The translations under genes and the position numbers were made by a program. A stretch of 32,048 nt of DNA. Source: Bacillota bacterium. Its GTDB lineage: Bacteria; Bacillota; Limnochordia; Darwinibacteriales; Darwinibacteriaceae. The DNA lies in the NCBI GenBank assembly GCA_012838305.1, contig DUPN01000027.1, positions 1 through 32,048 of the forward strand, given 5' to 3'. Under the pieces are notes generated by a model, which worked only from the letters and a program-made list of their open reading frames with translations, searched no databases and was not told the DNA's origin. Position 1 is the stretch's first letter; each line of letters opens with the position of its first letter. This document shows, in pieces, positions 25,359 to 32,048 of the stretch.

Positions 25359-26585
25359 CTATACACATAACAACAGGGAGAACGTCTCTAACCTTCCGGT
25401 GAGTTCCTTGAGGAACCTTGCACCCTGCGCACCATCTACAGCTCGATGGTCAAAGGTCAAAGAAAGGCCCATGGCAGGATAGGGAATGTATTCACCGTCT
25501 TGTTCCTTCAGTTTCCACGCAATGGAGTTGACGCCCAAAATGCCCGTCTGTGGCAAGTTGATGATGGGGCTGAAGGACTCAATTCCCAACGGACCCAGAT
25601 TGGTTACAGTGAACGTGGCCCCTTGCAGATAGTCGGGGTTGATGTTGCCATCATGACATTGCTGAATCATGGACTTGATCTCGACCGAGGTATCTCGCAG
25701 ACTCTTGCGATTGGCGTCAAAGAAGGTGGGCACCATCAGACCGCGCTCCGTATCCACGGCAATTCCCAAATGAACATCTCTAAACAGGCGGGTTTTCTCT
25801 CCGAGCAGATGAGCGTTTAGCTCTGGATGATTTAGAATCGTTCTGGATACGGCATAGATGACCATATCATTCAGGGTAACACCAGATAAACCCTGCTCTG
25901 ACCGATCCGCCTTAAGTTTCTTGCGCAAATCGAGCAGCTCCGACGCGTCAAAGGATGTGTTCAGAGTAACCCGGGGAACCTCGGAGAAGGAGGCCCGCAT
26001 TCTGTCTCCAATCAACTTCCTGGCTCTGCTCAGTTCCATCTCTTCGTAGTGGAGTTCGTCTTGTTCTTCGACTATTTCCGGGGCCACTTGGGGTTTGAGG
26101 GCCAAAACGTCTTGGGATACAACTCGACCTTCTGCACCTGAAGGGGAAGCTTGGCGATAGTCTACACCTATCTCCGCTGCCAAACGGCGGGCCCGGGGGG
26201 AAGCCTTGACCCTATCTCCATCCCTGAGCACGGGCTCTACAGGATCTGCTATAGGTTTTGGGACAGCATCCTTTTCGGAAGGATGAGTATCCTCTGCTTG
26301 ATCCGCCTCGTGGAAAGCCTGGGCATCAGCCTCTGGGGGCTGCTCGCCTTCTTCGCCAATTAAGCCGATCGTGGTTAATACCGGTACCTCGTCACCCTCT
26401 TCAAAGAGGATCTCAAGGAGAACTCCCTCAGCCGTAGACTCCTCATCAAATACGGCCTTGTCCGTTTCATAGGAAAACAACAGATCTCCCTCAAAAACCT
26501 GCTCTCCCACCTGCTTGTGCCAAACAGTCAGGATACAGCTTTCCACAGTCTGTCCTTGTTTGGGCATGATAATAGGGGTTGCCAT
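25359..26585 (-). CDS. Dihydrolipoamide acyltransferase (E2) of 2-oxoacid dehydrogenase
   Basis: This E2 protein of about 408 residues has one lipoyl domain (residues 1-78) with lipoyl Lys 43 in YETDKAVF. An acidic, Pro/Ala-rich linker precedes a peripheral subunit-binding domain (about 127-163, ASPRARRLAAEIGVDY). The catalytic trimer domain ends in the DHRAVDG motif (His near 380). I start at the ATG at 26585, five bases after GGAGG; the GTG at 26597 overlaps that site. It transfers the acyl group from the fused E1 encoded next to CoA. Having a single lipoyl domain fits acetoin or branched-chain complexes as well as pyruvate dehydrogenase. First gene of its operon. Confidence 0.94.
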   Translation of the reverse strand: MATPIIMPKQGQTVESCILTVWHKQVGEQVFEGDLLFSYETDKAVFDEESTAEGVLLEILFEEGDEVPVLTTIGLIGEEGEQPPEADAQAFHEADQAEDTHPSEKDAVPKPIADPVEPVLRDGDRVKASPRARRLAAEIGVDYRQASPSGAEGRVVSQDVLALKPQVAPEIVEEQDELHYEEMELSRARKLIGDRMRASFSEVPRVTLNTSFDASELLDLRKKLKADRSEQGLSGVTLNDMVIYAVSRTILNHPELNAHLLGEKTRLFRDVHLGIAVDTERGLMVPTFFDANRKSLRDTSVEIKSMIQQCHDGNINPDYLQGATFTVTNLGPLGIESFSPIINLPQTGILGVNSIAWKLKEQDGEYIPYPAMGLSLTFDHRAVDGAQGARFLKELTGRLETFSLLLCV

Positions 26586-26681
26586 CTCTTCCTCCACCTT
26601 TCTCTTGCTAATCCCCTTCAGGGCGACCGCAATTGTTCATTTGGTACATTGGTATGCAACTATCTAACATTCTACATTTCC

Positions 26682-26710
26682 ATCGTAACAAAACCGCCTA
26701 GCCTTGTCAA
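26682..26710 (-). promoter_or_regulatory. Strong promoter of the E2-E1-DeoR operon
   Basis: On the minus strand a consensus -35 TTGACA (26710-26705), a 17-bp spacer and an extended -10 TGTTACGAT (hexamer 26687-26682) lie about 100 bp before the E2 start. It is the best match to sigma-70 consensus in the window and is just downstream of the fucI terminator. Confidence 0.8.
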
Positions 26711-26732
26711 TCAATTCTAGCGTCCTGCGCAT

Positions 26733-26768
26733 AAAAAATGCCCGGCACAGAAGGGGATCTGGCCAGGC
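26733..26768 (-). terminator. Rho-independent terminator after fucI
   Basis: On the minus strand GCCTGGC pairs with GCCGGGC (one wobble), and the inner CAGA/TCTG extends the stem around loop TCCCCT. A run of six T residues follows (26738-26733). It starts 33 bp past the fucI stop. Confidence 0.88.
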
Positions 26769-26801
26769 TTTAGACTTGGGTTAGCAGAGTATCCTACACA
26801 A

Positions 26802-28589
26802 CTACTTGTATAGAGGGCCAAAGTTGGTGCACGCCGCGTAGTCTGCCGATTCTAGCTCGCTAGTCCCGAAAAGATTCCAGGCATCCGGACGGAAAATACG
26901 CTCCCGCTCCACATTATGCATATTCACCGGGATACGAACAATAGATGCCAGGGTCAGCAGAAGATCTCCAATGTGGCCATAGCAAAGAACACCGTGATTG
27001 GCGCCCCAGTCGTTCATGACCGAATAGACATCACGGAAAGAGCCTTTCCCGGTCAGTTTGGGAACGAACCAAGTAGTCGGCCACGTGGGATCCGTGCGAT
27101 CATTGATGACGGCATGGACATCATTTGGGAGATCCACCGTGTACCCCTCGGCTAGCTGCAATACGGGGCCTAGGCCCTTGACGATGTTCATTCGACTCAA
27201 GGTCACCGGCATTCCACCCTTGGTTTTGAAATTCGATGAGTAACCGCCGCCGCGGAAATAGCCTAGGTTGGCAGGTCTCCAGCTGGTGGCCTGGAGGCAC
27301 TTGTCAACTTCCTCTTGGCTTATCTCCCAAAATGGCTTCATAATCGGCTTTCCATCCCTGGTCTGCTCACCTGTTCCGTCCAGCGTTGCTGCTCCCGAGT
27401 TAAGTAAGTGGATAATACCCTCACTGGCCAGGCCATCCAACTTGTGACCCGTAACCCGCTCCACCGACTCGGGACTCCAATAGGTTCTGACATCAGCAAA
27501 AATCTGAGCCGTATTCGTCAGTAGATGGCCGAACAACATACAGACCCCATTGAGGCTGTCGTTTTCCGTGGCTAGACAGAAGGGCTGGCGAATGCCATTC
27601 CAATCAAAGGACGAGTTAAGTATGGCCTCCATGAAATCGCCATTGGGAAAATGATCCGTCCATTGGCGCTGCCCCTGAAAGCCCGCGGCGATGGCATTAT
27701 GACCCCTAGCTTCTTCGGGGAAACCCATTTCCTTTAGTTTTGGATTTCCAATCATCAAGTCGCGAGCGATCAGAGCCATTTTTACCACGAACTCCCAGTC
27801 CTGATCCTTTTCTTCTCGGCTTTTCTGTAAATCGGGCGAGTTGAGATCGGAGCCTTCCTGGCAGTTCTCTTTGACCCAGTGCAGTGCGTGTTCAAATTCT
27901 TTGCGATCAAAAATCCCCTCGTTGATGCGTCGGATAAATTCACTCATATCGATGTATTCGTTGCGCATGCCCAAATAGTTCTGGAACAACTCCTCGTTCA
28001 CCACAGAGCCGCCGATCCCCATGGAAACCCCGCCCATGGCTAAATACGACTTCCCCCGCATGGTGGCAGCAGCTAGAGCAGCTTTGGCAAATTTGAGCAG
28101 CTTTCCTTGGACATCCCAAGGTATGGTGGTATCATCGGCATCTTGGATCTCTCTCCCATAAATGCCAAAGGCGGGGAGCCCTTTCTGATTATAGGCTGCT
28201 AAGGCTGCCGCCAAATAAACGGCACCTGGTCGTTCCGTACCATTAAAGCCCCAAATGGCTTTAGGGCGCAGGGGATCCATATCGATGGTCTCCGTTCCGT
28301 AACACCAGCAGGGGGTGACAGTGAGCGAGACACCGACACCTTCCCGTTGGAACATCTCTTCGGCCCTGGCCGCATCGGCCACACCACCAATAGTATCGGC
28401 AATCACGCACTCCACAGGCAAACCATTGGCATGGCGCAAGTTTTCGCTCAAAAATCTAGCTGCGCTTTTGGCCATGTTCATTGTTTGGAGCTCCAGGGAT
28501 TCCCGAACTCCCCGTTCCCGACCGTCAATCGTGGGTCGAATTCCGATTTTAGGCATCAATCCAATCAATCTGTTCTTACCTTGAACCAC
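26802..28589 (-). CDS. fucI: L-fucose isomerase
   Basis: This 595-residue enzyme converts L-fucose to L-fuculose (and often D-arabinose to D-ribulose), with Mn2+. It follows E. coli FucI nearly end to end: [57 protein letters not shown] and [10 protein letters not shown]. The metal ligands are in ATENDSLNG (Glu), [11 protein letters not shown] (Asp, 24 residues on, as in E. coli) and NWGANHGVL (His). The start is a GTG at 28589, 8 bases after AAAGGAG. It follows a Gfo/Idh/MocA gene by 45 bp, across REP-like palindromes. No fuculokinase, fuculose aldolase or fucose mutarotase is visible, so the rest of the pathway is borrowed or encoded elsewhere. Confidence 0.98.
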   Translation of the reverse strand: MVQGKNRLIGLMPKIGIRPTIDGRERGVRESLELQTMNMAKSAARFLSENLRHANGLPVECVIADTIGGVADAARAEEMFQREGVGVSLTVTPCWCYGTETIDMDPLRPKAIWGFNGTERPGAVYLAAALAAYNQKGLPAFGIYGREIQDADDTTIPWDVQGKLLKFAKAALAAATMRGKSYLAMGGVSMGIGGSVVNEELFQNYLGMRNEYIDMSEFIRRINEGIFDRKEFEHALHWVKENCQEGSDLNSPDLQKSREEKDQDWEFVVKMALIARDLMIGNPKLKEMGFPEEARGHNAIAAGFQGQRQWTDHFPNGDFMEAILNSSFDWNGIRQPFCLATENDSLNGVCMLFGHLLTNTAQIFADVRTYWSPESVERVTGHKLDGLASEGIIHLLNSGAATLDGTGEQTRDGKPIMKPFWEISQEEVDKCLQATSWRPANLGYFRGGGYSSNFKTKGGMPVTLSRMNIVKGLGPVLQLAEGYTVDLPNDVHAVINDRTDPTWPTTWFVPKLTGKGSFRDVYSVMNDWGANHGVLCYGHIGDLLLTLASIVRIPVNMHNVERERIFRPDAWNLFGTSELESADYAACTNFGPLYK

Positions 28590-28606
28590 AACACATTCTC
28601 CTTTCT

Positions 28607-28643
28607 GGGGTCAGACCCCCACTTTCTTTCGGGGTCAGGCCCC
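28607..28643. repeat. REP-like doublet of GGGGTCTGACCCC palindromes
   Basis: Two imperfect palindromes, GGGGTCAGACCCC (28607-28619) and GGGGTCAGGCCCC (28631-28643), lie 24 bp apart in the same orientation in the gap before fucI. The second supplies the stop codon of the Gfo/Idh/MocA gene. The motif looks like small dispersed palindromes moved by REP-associated transposases in other genomes; no transposase is here. Confidence 0.7.
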
Positions 28644-29711
28644 GACAACCATCGCATCCCTTTGGGCGATAAGGCAAAGCTCCGCGGCTTTAAAGGCATG
28701 TTCTTGGGTCATGGCCTTTTCTGTCCGATTGAGGCAGTCCAAAATCAGTTGACCGAAGTAGGGATAGCCCACCTTGCCCGCGCAATGAATGTACTCTTCG
28801 ACCTCTTGGTTGGCAAGGAAGAGATGATCGCCGCCATTTCCTCGGGCCAGGTCCGTGTACTTACGCAGTTCGATAAATCCTTCCGTACCCAGAATGAAGA
28901 GGCGCCCATCACCCCACACACTCAGGCCATCGGGGGTAAGCCAATCTACGCGAAAGTAATTGGTAGCCCCATTATCTGCAACTAAGGTCGCATCGCCGAA
29001 ATCTTCAAAGCCAGGATATTGCTTAAACTTGTAATTGCCCACTTTACTGTGGACCACTTTTGCATCCTTTGCCCCTGCAAAGAAGAGAAACTGTTCGATC
29101 TGATGACTGCCAATATCACAAAGAATTCCACCGGAGGACGCCTTGTCAAAGAACCATTTAGGACGCAAGTTGAGGCGAATCCGATGCGGTCCTAAGCCGA
29201 GAACTTGGATTACCCGTCCAATGGCTCCTTCTGCAATCAACTGACCGGCAAAGACGGCACTTTCTACATGGAGGCGTTCACTGTAATAGACAGCATACTT
29301 CTGGCCCGTCGCCTGCACTTTGTCCTTGGCCTGCTGCAATTGCTCCAAGGTGGTAAAAGGAGGCTTATCGGTAAAGTAGTCTTTTCCGTAGTCCATCACC
29401 TTGAGGCCAAGGGGGCCCCGATGGGAAGGAATGGCTGCTGCCGCCACCAATTGAACCTGGGAATCCTCTAGAATTTGTTCCTCCGACTCTGCCACCTTAA
29501 CCTCGGGATATCTTTGCACAAACTCCTTAACCTTGGCAGGGTCTGGGTCATACACCCACTTTAGATTAGCTCCCGCTTCTTTGAGGCCATTACACATCCC
29601 ATTGATATGTCCATGGTCCAGCCCCATGGCGGCAAAGACAAATTCTCCTTCTTTGACTACCGGGCGCGGTTTTCCCTGGGGCGCATAGTTCATTCCATCT
29701 TGCTTTGACAT
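28635..29711 (-). CDS. Gfo/Idh/MocA-family oxidoreductase (fucI operon)
   Basis: This NAD(P)-dependent oxidoreductase of about 358 residues has an N-terminal Rossmann domain with an atypical nucleotide motif (AAMGLDHGHINGMCNG) where GxGxxG is expected. It has DKPP in place of the usual EKP. The catalytic-domain segment GGILCDIGSHQIEQFL keeps the Asp and His expected for catalysis. These changes suggest a diverged subfamily, perhaps with a different cofactor mode. I start at the ATG at 29711, 8 bases after AAGGA; upstream ATGs lie on or before that site. It precedes fucI and probably acts on fucose or a related sugar, but the substrate is unknown. The C-terminal stop lies in a REP-like palindrome. 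Confidence 0.88.
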   Translation of the reverse strand: MSKQDGMNYAPQGKPRPVVKEGEFVFAAMGLDHGHINGMCNGLKEAGANLKWVYDPDPAKVKEFVQRYPEVKVAESEEQILEDSQVQLVAAAAIPSHRGPLGLKVMDYGKDYFTDKPPFTTLEQLQQAKDKVQATGQKYAVYYSERLHVESAVFAGQLIAEGAIGRVIQVLGLGPHRIRLNLRPKWFFDKASSGGILCDIGSHQIEQFLFFAGAKDAKVVHSKVGNYKFKQYPGFEDFGDATLVADNGATNYFRVDWLTPDGLSVWGDGRLFILGTEGFIELRKYTDLARGNGGDHLFLANQEVEEYIHCAGKVGYPYFGQLILDCLNRTEKAMTQEHAFKAAELCLIAQRDAMVVGA

Positions 29712-29790
29712 GGTACTCATCCTTTCCATGTGGGTTAGAAAAAGCGATACTGCTCGAAAGGCTGGAAGTGCTGTCCTGCCAAGAACGATT

Positions 29791-29830
29791 CCTCTGCTTG
29801 TCTCTGCTTATTTCTGCTTATCTCTGATTA
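29791..29830. repeat. Four 10-bp phased direct repeats over the fucI-operon start site
   Basis: Four consecutive 10-base units share the core TCTGCTTA: CCTCTGCTTG, TCTCTGCTTA, TTTCTGCTTA, TCTCTGATTA. The period matches about one DNA helical turn. On the minus strand the units read TAAGCAGARA and lie from the -10 through roughly +35 of the promoter at 29827-29855. This could be a cooperative repressor site. Confidence 0.75.
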
Positions 29831-29855
29831 TTTCACATGCTTAACAAAATGACAA
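29827..29855 (-). promoter_or_regulatory. Promoter of the Gfo/Idh/MocA-fucI operon
   Basis: On the minus strand, -35 TTGTCA (29855-29850), a 17-bp spacer and -10 AATAAT (29832-29827) match the consensus at five of six bases each. The start site would be near 29820, inside the phased repeats, leaving a leader of about 110 nt. Confidence 0.7.
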
Positions 29856-29994
29856 TGGCCCAAAGAGCATCTGAAGCTTGTAAGGCCGGCGGGACACAAT
29901 AGGCAAGTAAAAGTGGAAACTACGAGGCAGGACTTCGACTCTGGAAAGAGAAGCACAGGCTGATCAGACTCAAAGGCAAAAAGGAGAATCAGGT

Positions 29995-31056
29995 ATGAAA
30001 AAGCTCAAGGTCGCCATCATTGGCTGTGGAAATGTATCCAAAGTGCACTTCGCCGCAACCACCACCAATCCATCAGCGCAGCTGATTGCTGTGTGTGACA
30101 TCAAGGAGGACCGTGCCCAGAGCGCTTCGGCCAAGTATGGCGTACCCTATTACACGGATTACGAAGAGGCTTTAGCGTTGGGGCCTGATATAATCCATGT
30201 ATGTACCCCCCACCATAATCACGCCGAAATTGCGATTGCCGCGGCCAAGCGTGGCATTCACATTCTAACCGAGAAGCCCATGGCGGTAACTCTCCATGAC
30301 GCCGATCGCATGATCCGAGCGGCCGAGGACAATAAGGTAACCCTAGGCGTTATCTTCCAAAACCGTTATAATCCCTCCTCACTGGCGATCAAGGAAGCTG
30401 TAACATCCGGGGCCTTGGGTAAGGTCTTAGGAGGACGACTCTTTGTAACATGGCTTCGGGACGACGAGTACTATTCAAAAAGTGATTGGAAAGGTACCTG
30501 GGACATGGAAGGCGGCGGAGTCTTGATCGATCAAGCCATTCACACCATGGATCTGATGCAGTGGATCATGGGGCCCATCGATTCTCTAGAGGGTTCCATC
30601 CATAATCGTACCCACGACATTATCCATGTGGAAGATGTGGCGGAAGCAACGATCGTGTTCCAGAACGGTGCGATTGGAAGTCTTTATGCCTGCAACTTTT
30701 ATACCTATGACGCAGATGTATTTTTAGAGGTCCATGGCGAAAACGGTGTAGCGCGCCTAGAAAAAGATCGGGCCATCATTCGTCTCCAGGGACAGCCCGA
30801 CAAGGTCATCTTCCCTGAAGGAGATGGAGAAGTGATCGGCAAGTCCTACTGGGGTGTCAGCCACAAGACCCAAATCGACGAATTCTATGACGATGTCTTA
30901 GCCGGACGTCCCGTAAAAATCGATGGTGTAGCCGGGAGGAAAGCACTCGAGTTTGTGCGGGCGATTTATTACAGTGGCACCCACAACGGCGAACGGGTCA
31001 CGTTCCCCTTTGCAGAGCCTCGGGGTTTTACACCTCCATCCCTGACCCGAAAATGA
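29995..31056 (+). CDS. Gfo/Idh/MocA-family oxidoreductase, divergent
   Basis: This 353-residue dehydrogenase has a canonical nucleotide site (VAIIGCGNVSKVH), the EKP motif (LTEKPMAVTL) and the catalytic-domain block GGGVLIDQAIHTMDLMQW, with Asp and His as expected for an active enzyme. It is much more typical than the family member at 28635-29711. Family members oxidise or reduce sugar or polyol hydroxyls. AAGGAG stands 8 bases before the ATG. The gene is transcribed away from the fucI operon, with a 283-bp shared upstream region, and ends at a strong terminator. Its substrate is not clear; inositol, xylose or deoxyhexose derivatives are all possible. Confidence 0.93.
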   Translation: MKKLKVAIIGCGNVSKVHFAATTTNPSAQLIAVCDIKEDRAQSASAKYGVPYYTDYEEALALGPDIIHVCTPHHNHAEIAIAAAKRGIHILTEKPMAVTLHDADRMIRAAEDNKVTLGVIFQNRYNPSSLAIKEAVTSGALGKVLGGRLFVTWLRDDEYYSKSDWKGTWDMEGGGVLIDQAIHTMDLMQWIMGPIDSLEGSIHNRTHDIIHVEDVAEATIVFQNGAIGSLYACNFYTYDADVFLEVHGENGVARLEKDRAIIRLQGQPDKVIFPEGDGEVIGKSYWGVSHKTQIDEFYDDVLAGRPVKIDGVAGRKALEFVRAIYYSGTHNGERVTFPFAEPRGFTPPSLTRK

Positions 31057-31069
31057 CTCCCATAACAAG

Positions 31070-31097
31070 AAGACCACCAAGATGCGGTGGTCTTTTT
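31070..31097 (+). terminator. Rho-independent terminator after the plus-strand oxidoreductase
   Basis: AAGACCACC pairs with GGTGGTCTT around a 7-base loop, and the stem ends in a T-run on the plus strand (31091-31097). It sits between two converging genes and may also slow the alpha-xylosidase transcript on the minus strand. Confidence 0.9.
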
Positions 31098-31108
31098 CAT
31101 AGGCTGAT

Positions 31109-32048
31109 CTAGGACAAGACCCTAAAGCTCAATCGCCCTCTCCGATCGCGGCCAGGGATATCCACAACGGAGTCTGTGCCGTTATAATCCACGTTCAGTT
31201 CATGATGGGAGACGGTTAGGTTTACAAATGTAAGTCTGCAGCTGCTAGATGTGTCGAGTTGGACTTCGATCGTGTGATCCAGCTTGATCACACGAATCCT
31301 AAGCCTCTCCTCAGCGGTGCGGCCATAGACAAGACGTGAACACTCTTGGCCTTCCATCAGGCTGTAAATCTGTAGGTTGACCTGCTCGTCAAAATCGTAC
31401 TCGAAGGCGTCGTCCCTGGCCCCAATAGGCAGGATGGTATTTTCCCTGACCAAAAGGGGAAGGGAGAAATAGTCATGCTCTTCTTGATACCACTGGTTGC
31501 CGCGGTATGTCTCTTGGGTAAAAAACTGTGTCCAAGTCCCTTCCGGCAGGTAGAACTGTGCTGTGCCCTGCTCGTTAAAAATAGGGGCCACCAGAAGTGC
31601 ATCTCCCAACATGTACTGGCGATCCAGGTAATATGTGTTCGGATCCTCGGAAAACTCAAGCACCATGCTGCGCATCGTGGGGATACCTTTCTCACTGGCT
31701 GTCTTGGAGATGGAGTAGATGTAAGGCATCAGTGCCGCCTTCAGCTTGGTAAACTTGCGCAACACATCCACAGCTTCGTCATCGTACAGCCAGGGCACAC
31801 GATAGGACGTGCTTCCATGCAGCCTGGAATGGGATGACAGCAAACCAAAGGCACACCACCTTTTGTAGACATCCGCCGATGATGTGCTCTCAAAACCACC
31901 AATATCATGGCTCCAATAGCCAAAGCCGGACATGAGAAGTGATAAGCCTCCCCGCAGGCTTTCGGCCATGGACTCATAATTGCTCCAACAGTCCCCTCCC
32001 CAATGAACCGGGAACTTCTGGCCTCCCGCAGTGGCGGAGCGGGCAAAC
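31109..32048 (-). CDS. yicI: GH31 alpha-xylosidase (YicI type), N-terminus beyond the window
   Basis: I read about 312 C-terminal residues; the frame is open to the right edge, so the start lies outside. The visible part closely follows E. coli YicI as I remember it. The general acid/base Asp is in FPVHWGGDCWSNYESMAE, followed by SLRGGLSLLMSGFGYWSHD, VYKRWCAFGLLSSHSRLHGS and DRQYMLGDALLVAPIF, then the C-terminal beta domains (LPEGTWTQFF, LPLLVRENTILPIG). The nucleophile Asp should lie upstream of the window. Such enzymes release alpha-xylose from xyloglucan-derived oligosaccharides such as isoprimeverose; other GH31 alpha-glucosidases are less similar here. The full protein should be around 770 residues. 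Confidence 0.94.
   Translation of the reverse strand, partial: FARSATAGGQKFPVHWGGDCWSNYESMAESLRGGLSLLMSGFGYWSHDIGGFESTSSADVYKRWCAFGLLSSHSRLHGSTSYRVPWLYDDEAVDVLRKFTKLKAALMPYIYSISKTASEKGIPTMRSMVLEFSEDPNTYYLDRQYMLGDALLVAPIFNEQGTAQFYLPEGTWTQFFTQETYRGNQWYQEEHDYFSLPLLVRENTILPIGARDDAFEYDFDEQVNLQIYSLMEGQECSRLVYGRTAEERLRIRVIKLDHTIEVQLDTSSSCRLTFVNLTVSHHELNVDYNGTDSVVDIPGRDRRGRLSFRVLS

Noticed and set aside
29791-29830. Short tandem repeats considered as a CRISPR array
   Set aside because: Units are 10 bp with no spacers and no cas genes nearby.

Overview
The window looks like a carbohydrate-utilisation island from a bacterial chromosome. Sigma-70-type promoters and strong Shine-Dalgarno sequences (AAGGAGG type) are typical of Bacillota and related phyla. 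Both sugar-binding proteins carry ordinary Sec signal peptides with no lipobox cysteine, which hints at a cell with a periplasm. I cannot name the species. Nearly everything reads leftward (minus strand). Only two genes, at 15544-15927 and 29995-31056, read rightward.

Right to left, the layout is: (1) 31109-32048, the C-terminal part of a YicI-type GH31 alpha-xylosidase. (2) 29995-31056, a plus-strand Gfo/Idh/MocA oxidoreductase, divergent from a minus-strand pair made of a second Gfo/Idh/MocA protein and L-fucose isomerase (fucI). (3) 22096-26585, an operon of lipoyl acyltransferase E2, a fused E1 alpha-beta 2-oxoacid dehydrogenase and a DeoR regulator. (4) 15983-21826, an L-rhamnose ABC importer with the rhaSTPQ layout, followed by a creatinase-like M24-fold gene. 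(5) 14972-15543, a long regulatory region with two LacI-type palindromes, between a plus-strand gene of the Anabaena sensory rhodopsin transducer (ASRT) family and a minus-strand operon. (6) 8293-14971, that operon: a second ribose-type ABC importer, a DUF4432 mutarotase-like protein, another creatinase-like M24-fold protein and a creatininase-family protein. (7) 1-8147, a LacI regulator followed by the rhamnose operon: L-rhamnose isomerase, rhamnulokinase, class II aldolase, a SorE-like dehydrogenase with a duplicated Rossmann domain, a SrlD-like short-chain dehydrogenase and a TIM-barrel epimerase-like gene cut by the window edge.

The genes fit growth on plant or algal polysaccharide sugars. 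RhaSTPQ imports L-rhamnose, and isomerase, kinase and aldolase cleave it to dihydroxyacetone phosphate and L-lactaldehyde. FucI starts L-fucose use, and the alpha-xylosidase would trim xyloglucan-type oligosaccharides. No fuculokinase or fuculose aldolase is present here, so FucI may rely on the rhamnose enzymes or on genes elsewhere.

The least explained parts are the 8.3-15.0 kb module (ribose-type importer, DUF4432, creatinase-like, creatininase-like), the repeated use of M24-fold proteins that have lost canonical metal ligands, the ASRT-family gene facing it across paired operators, and the dehydrogenase with two Rossmann domains. All function calls rest on reading the sequence; no searches were run.
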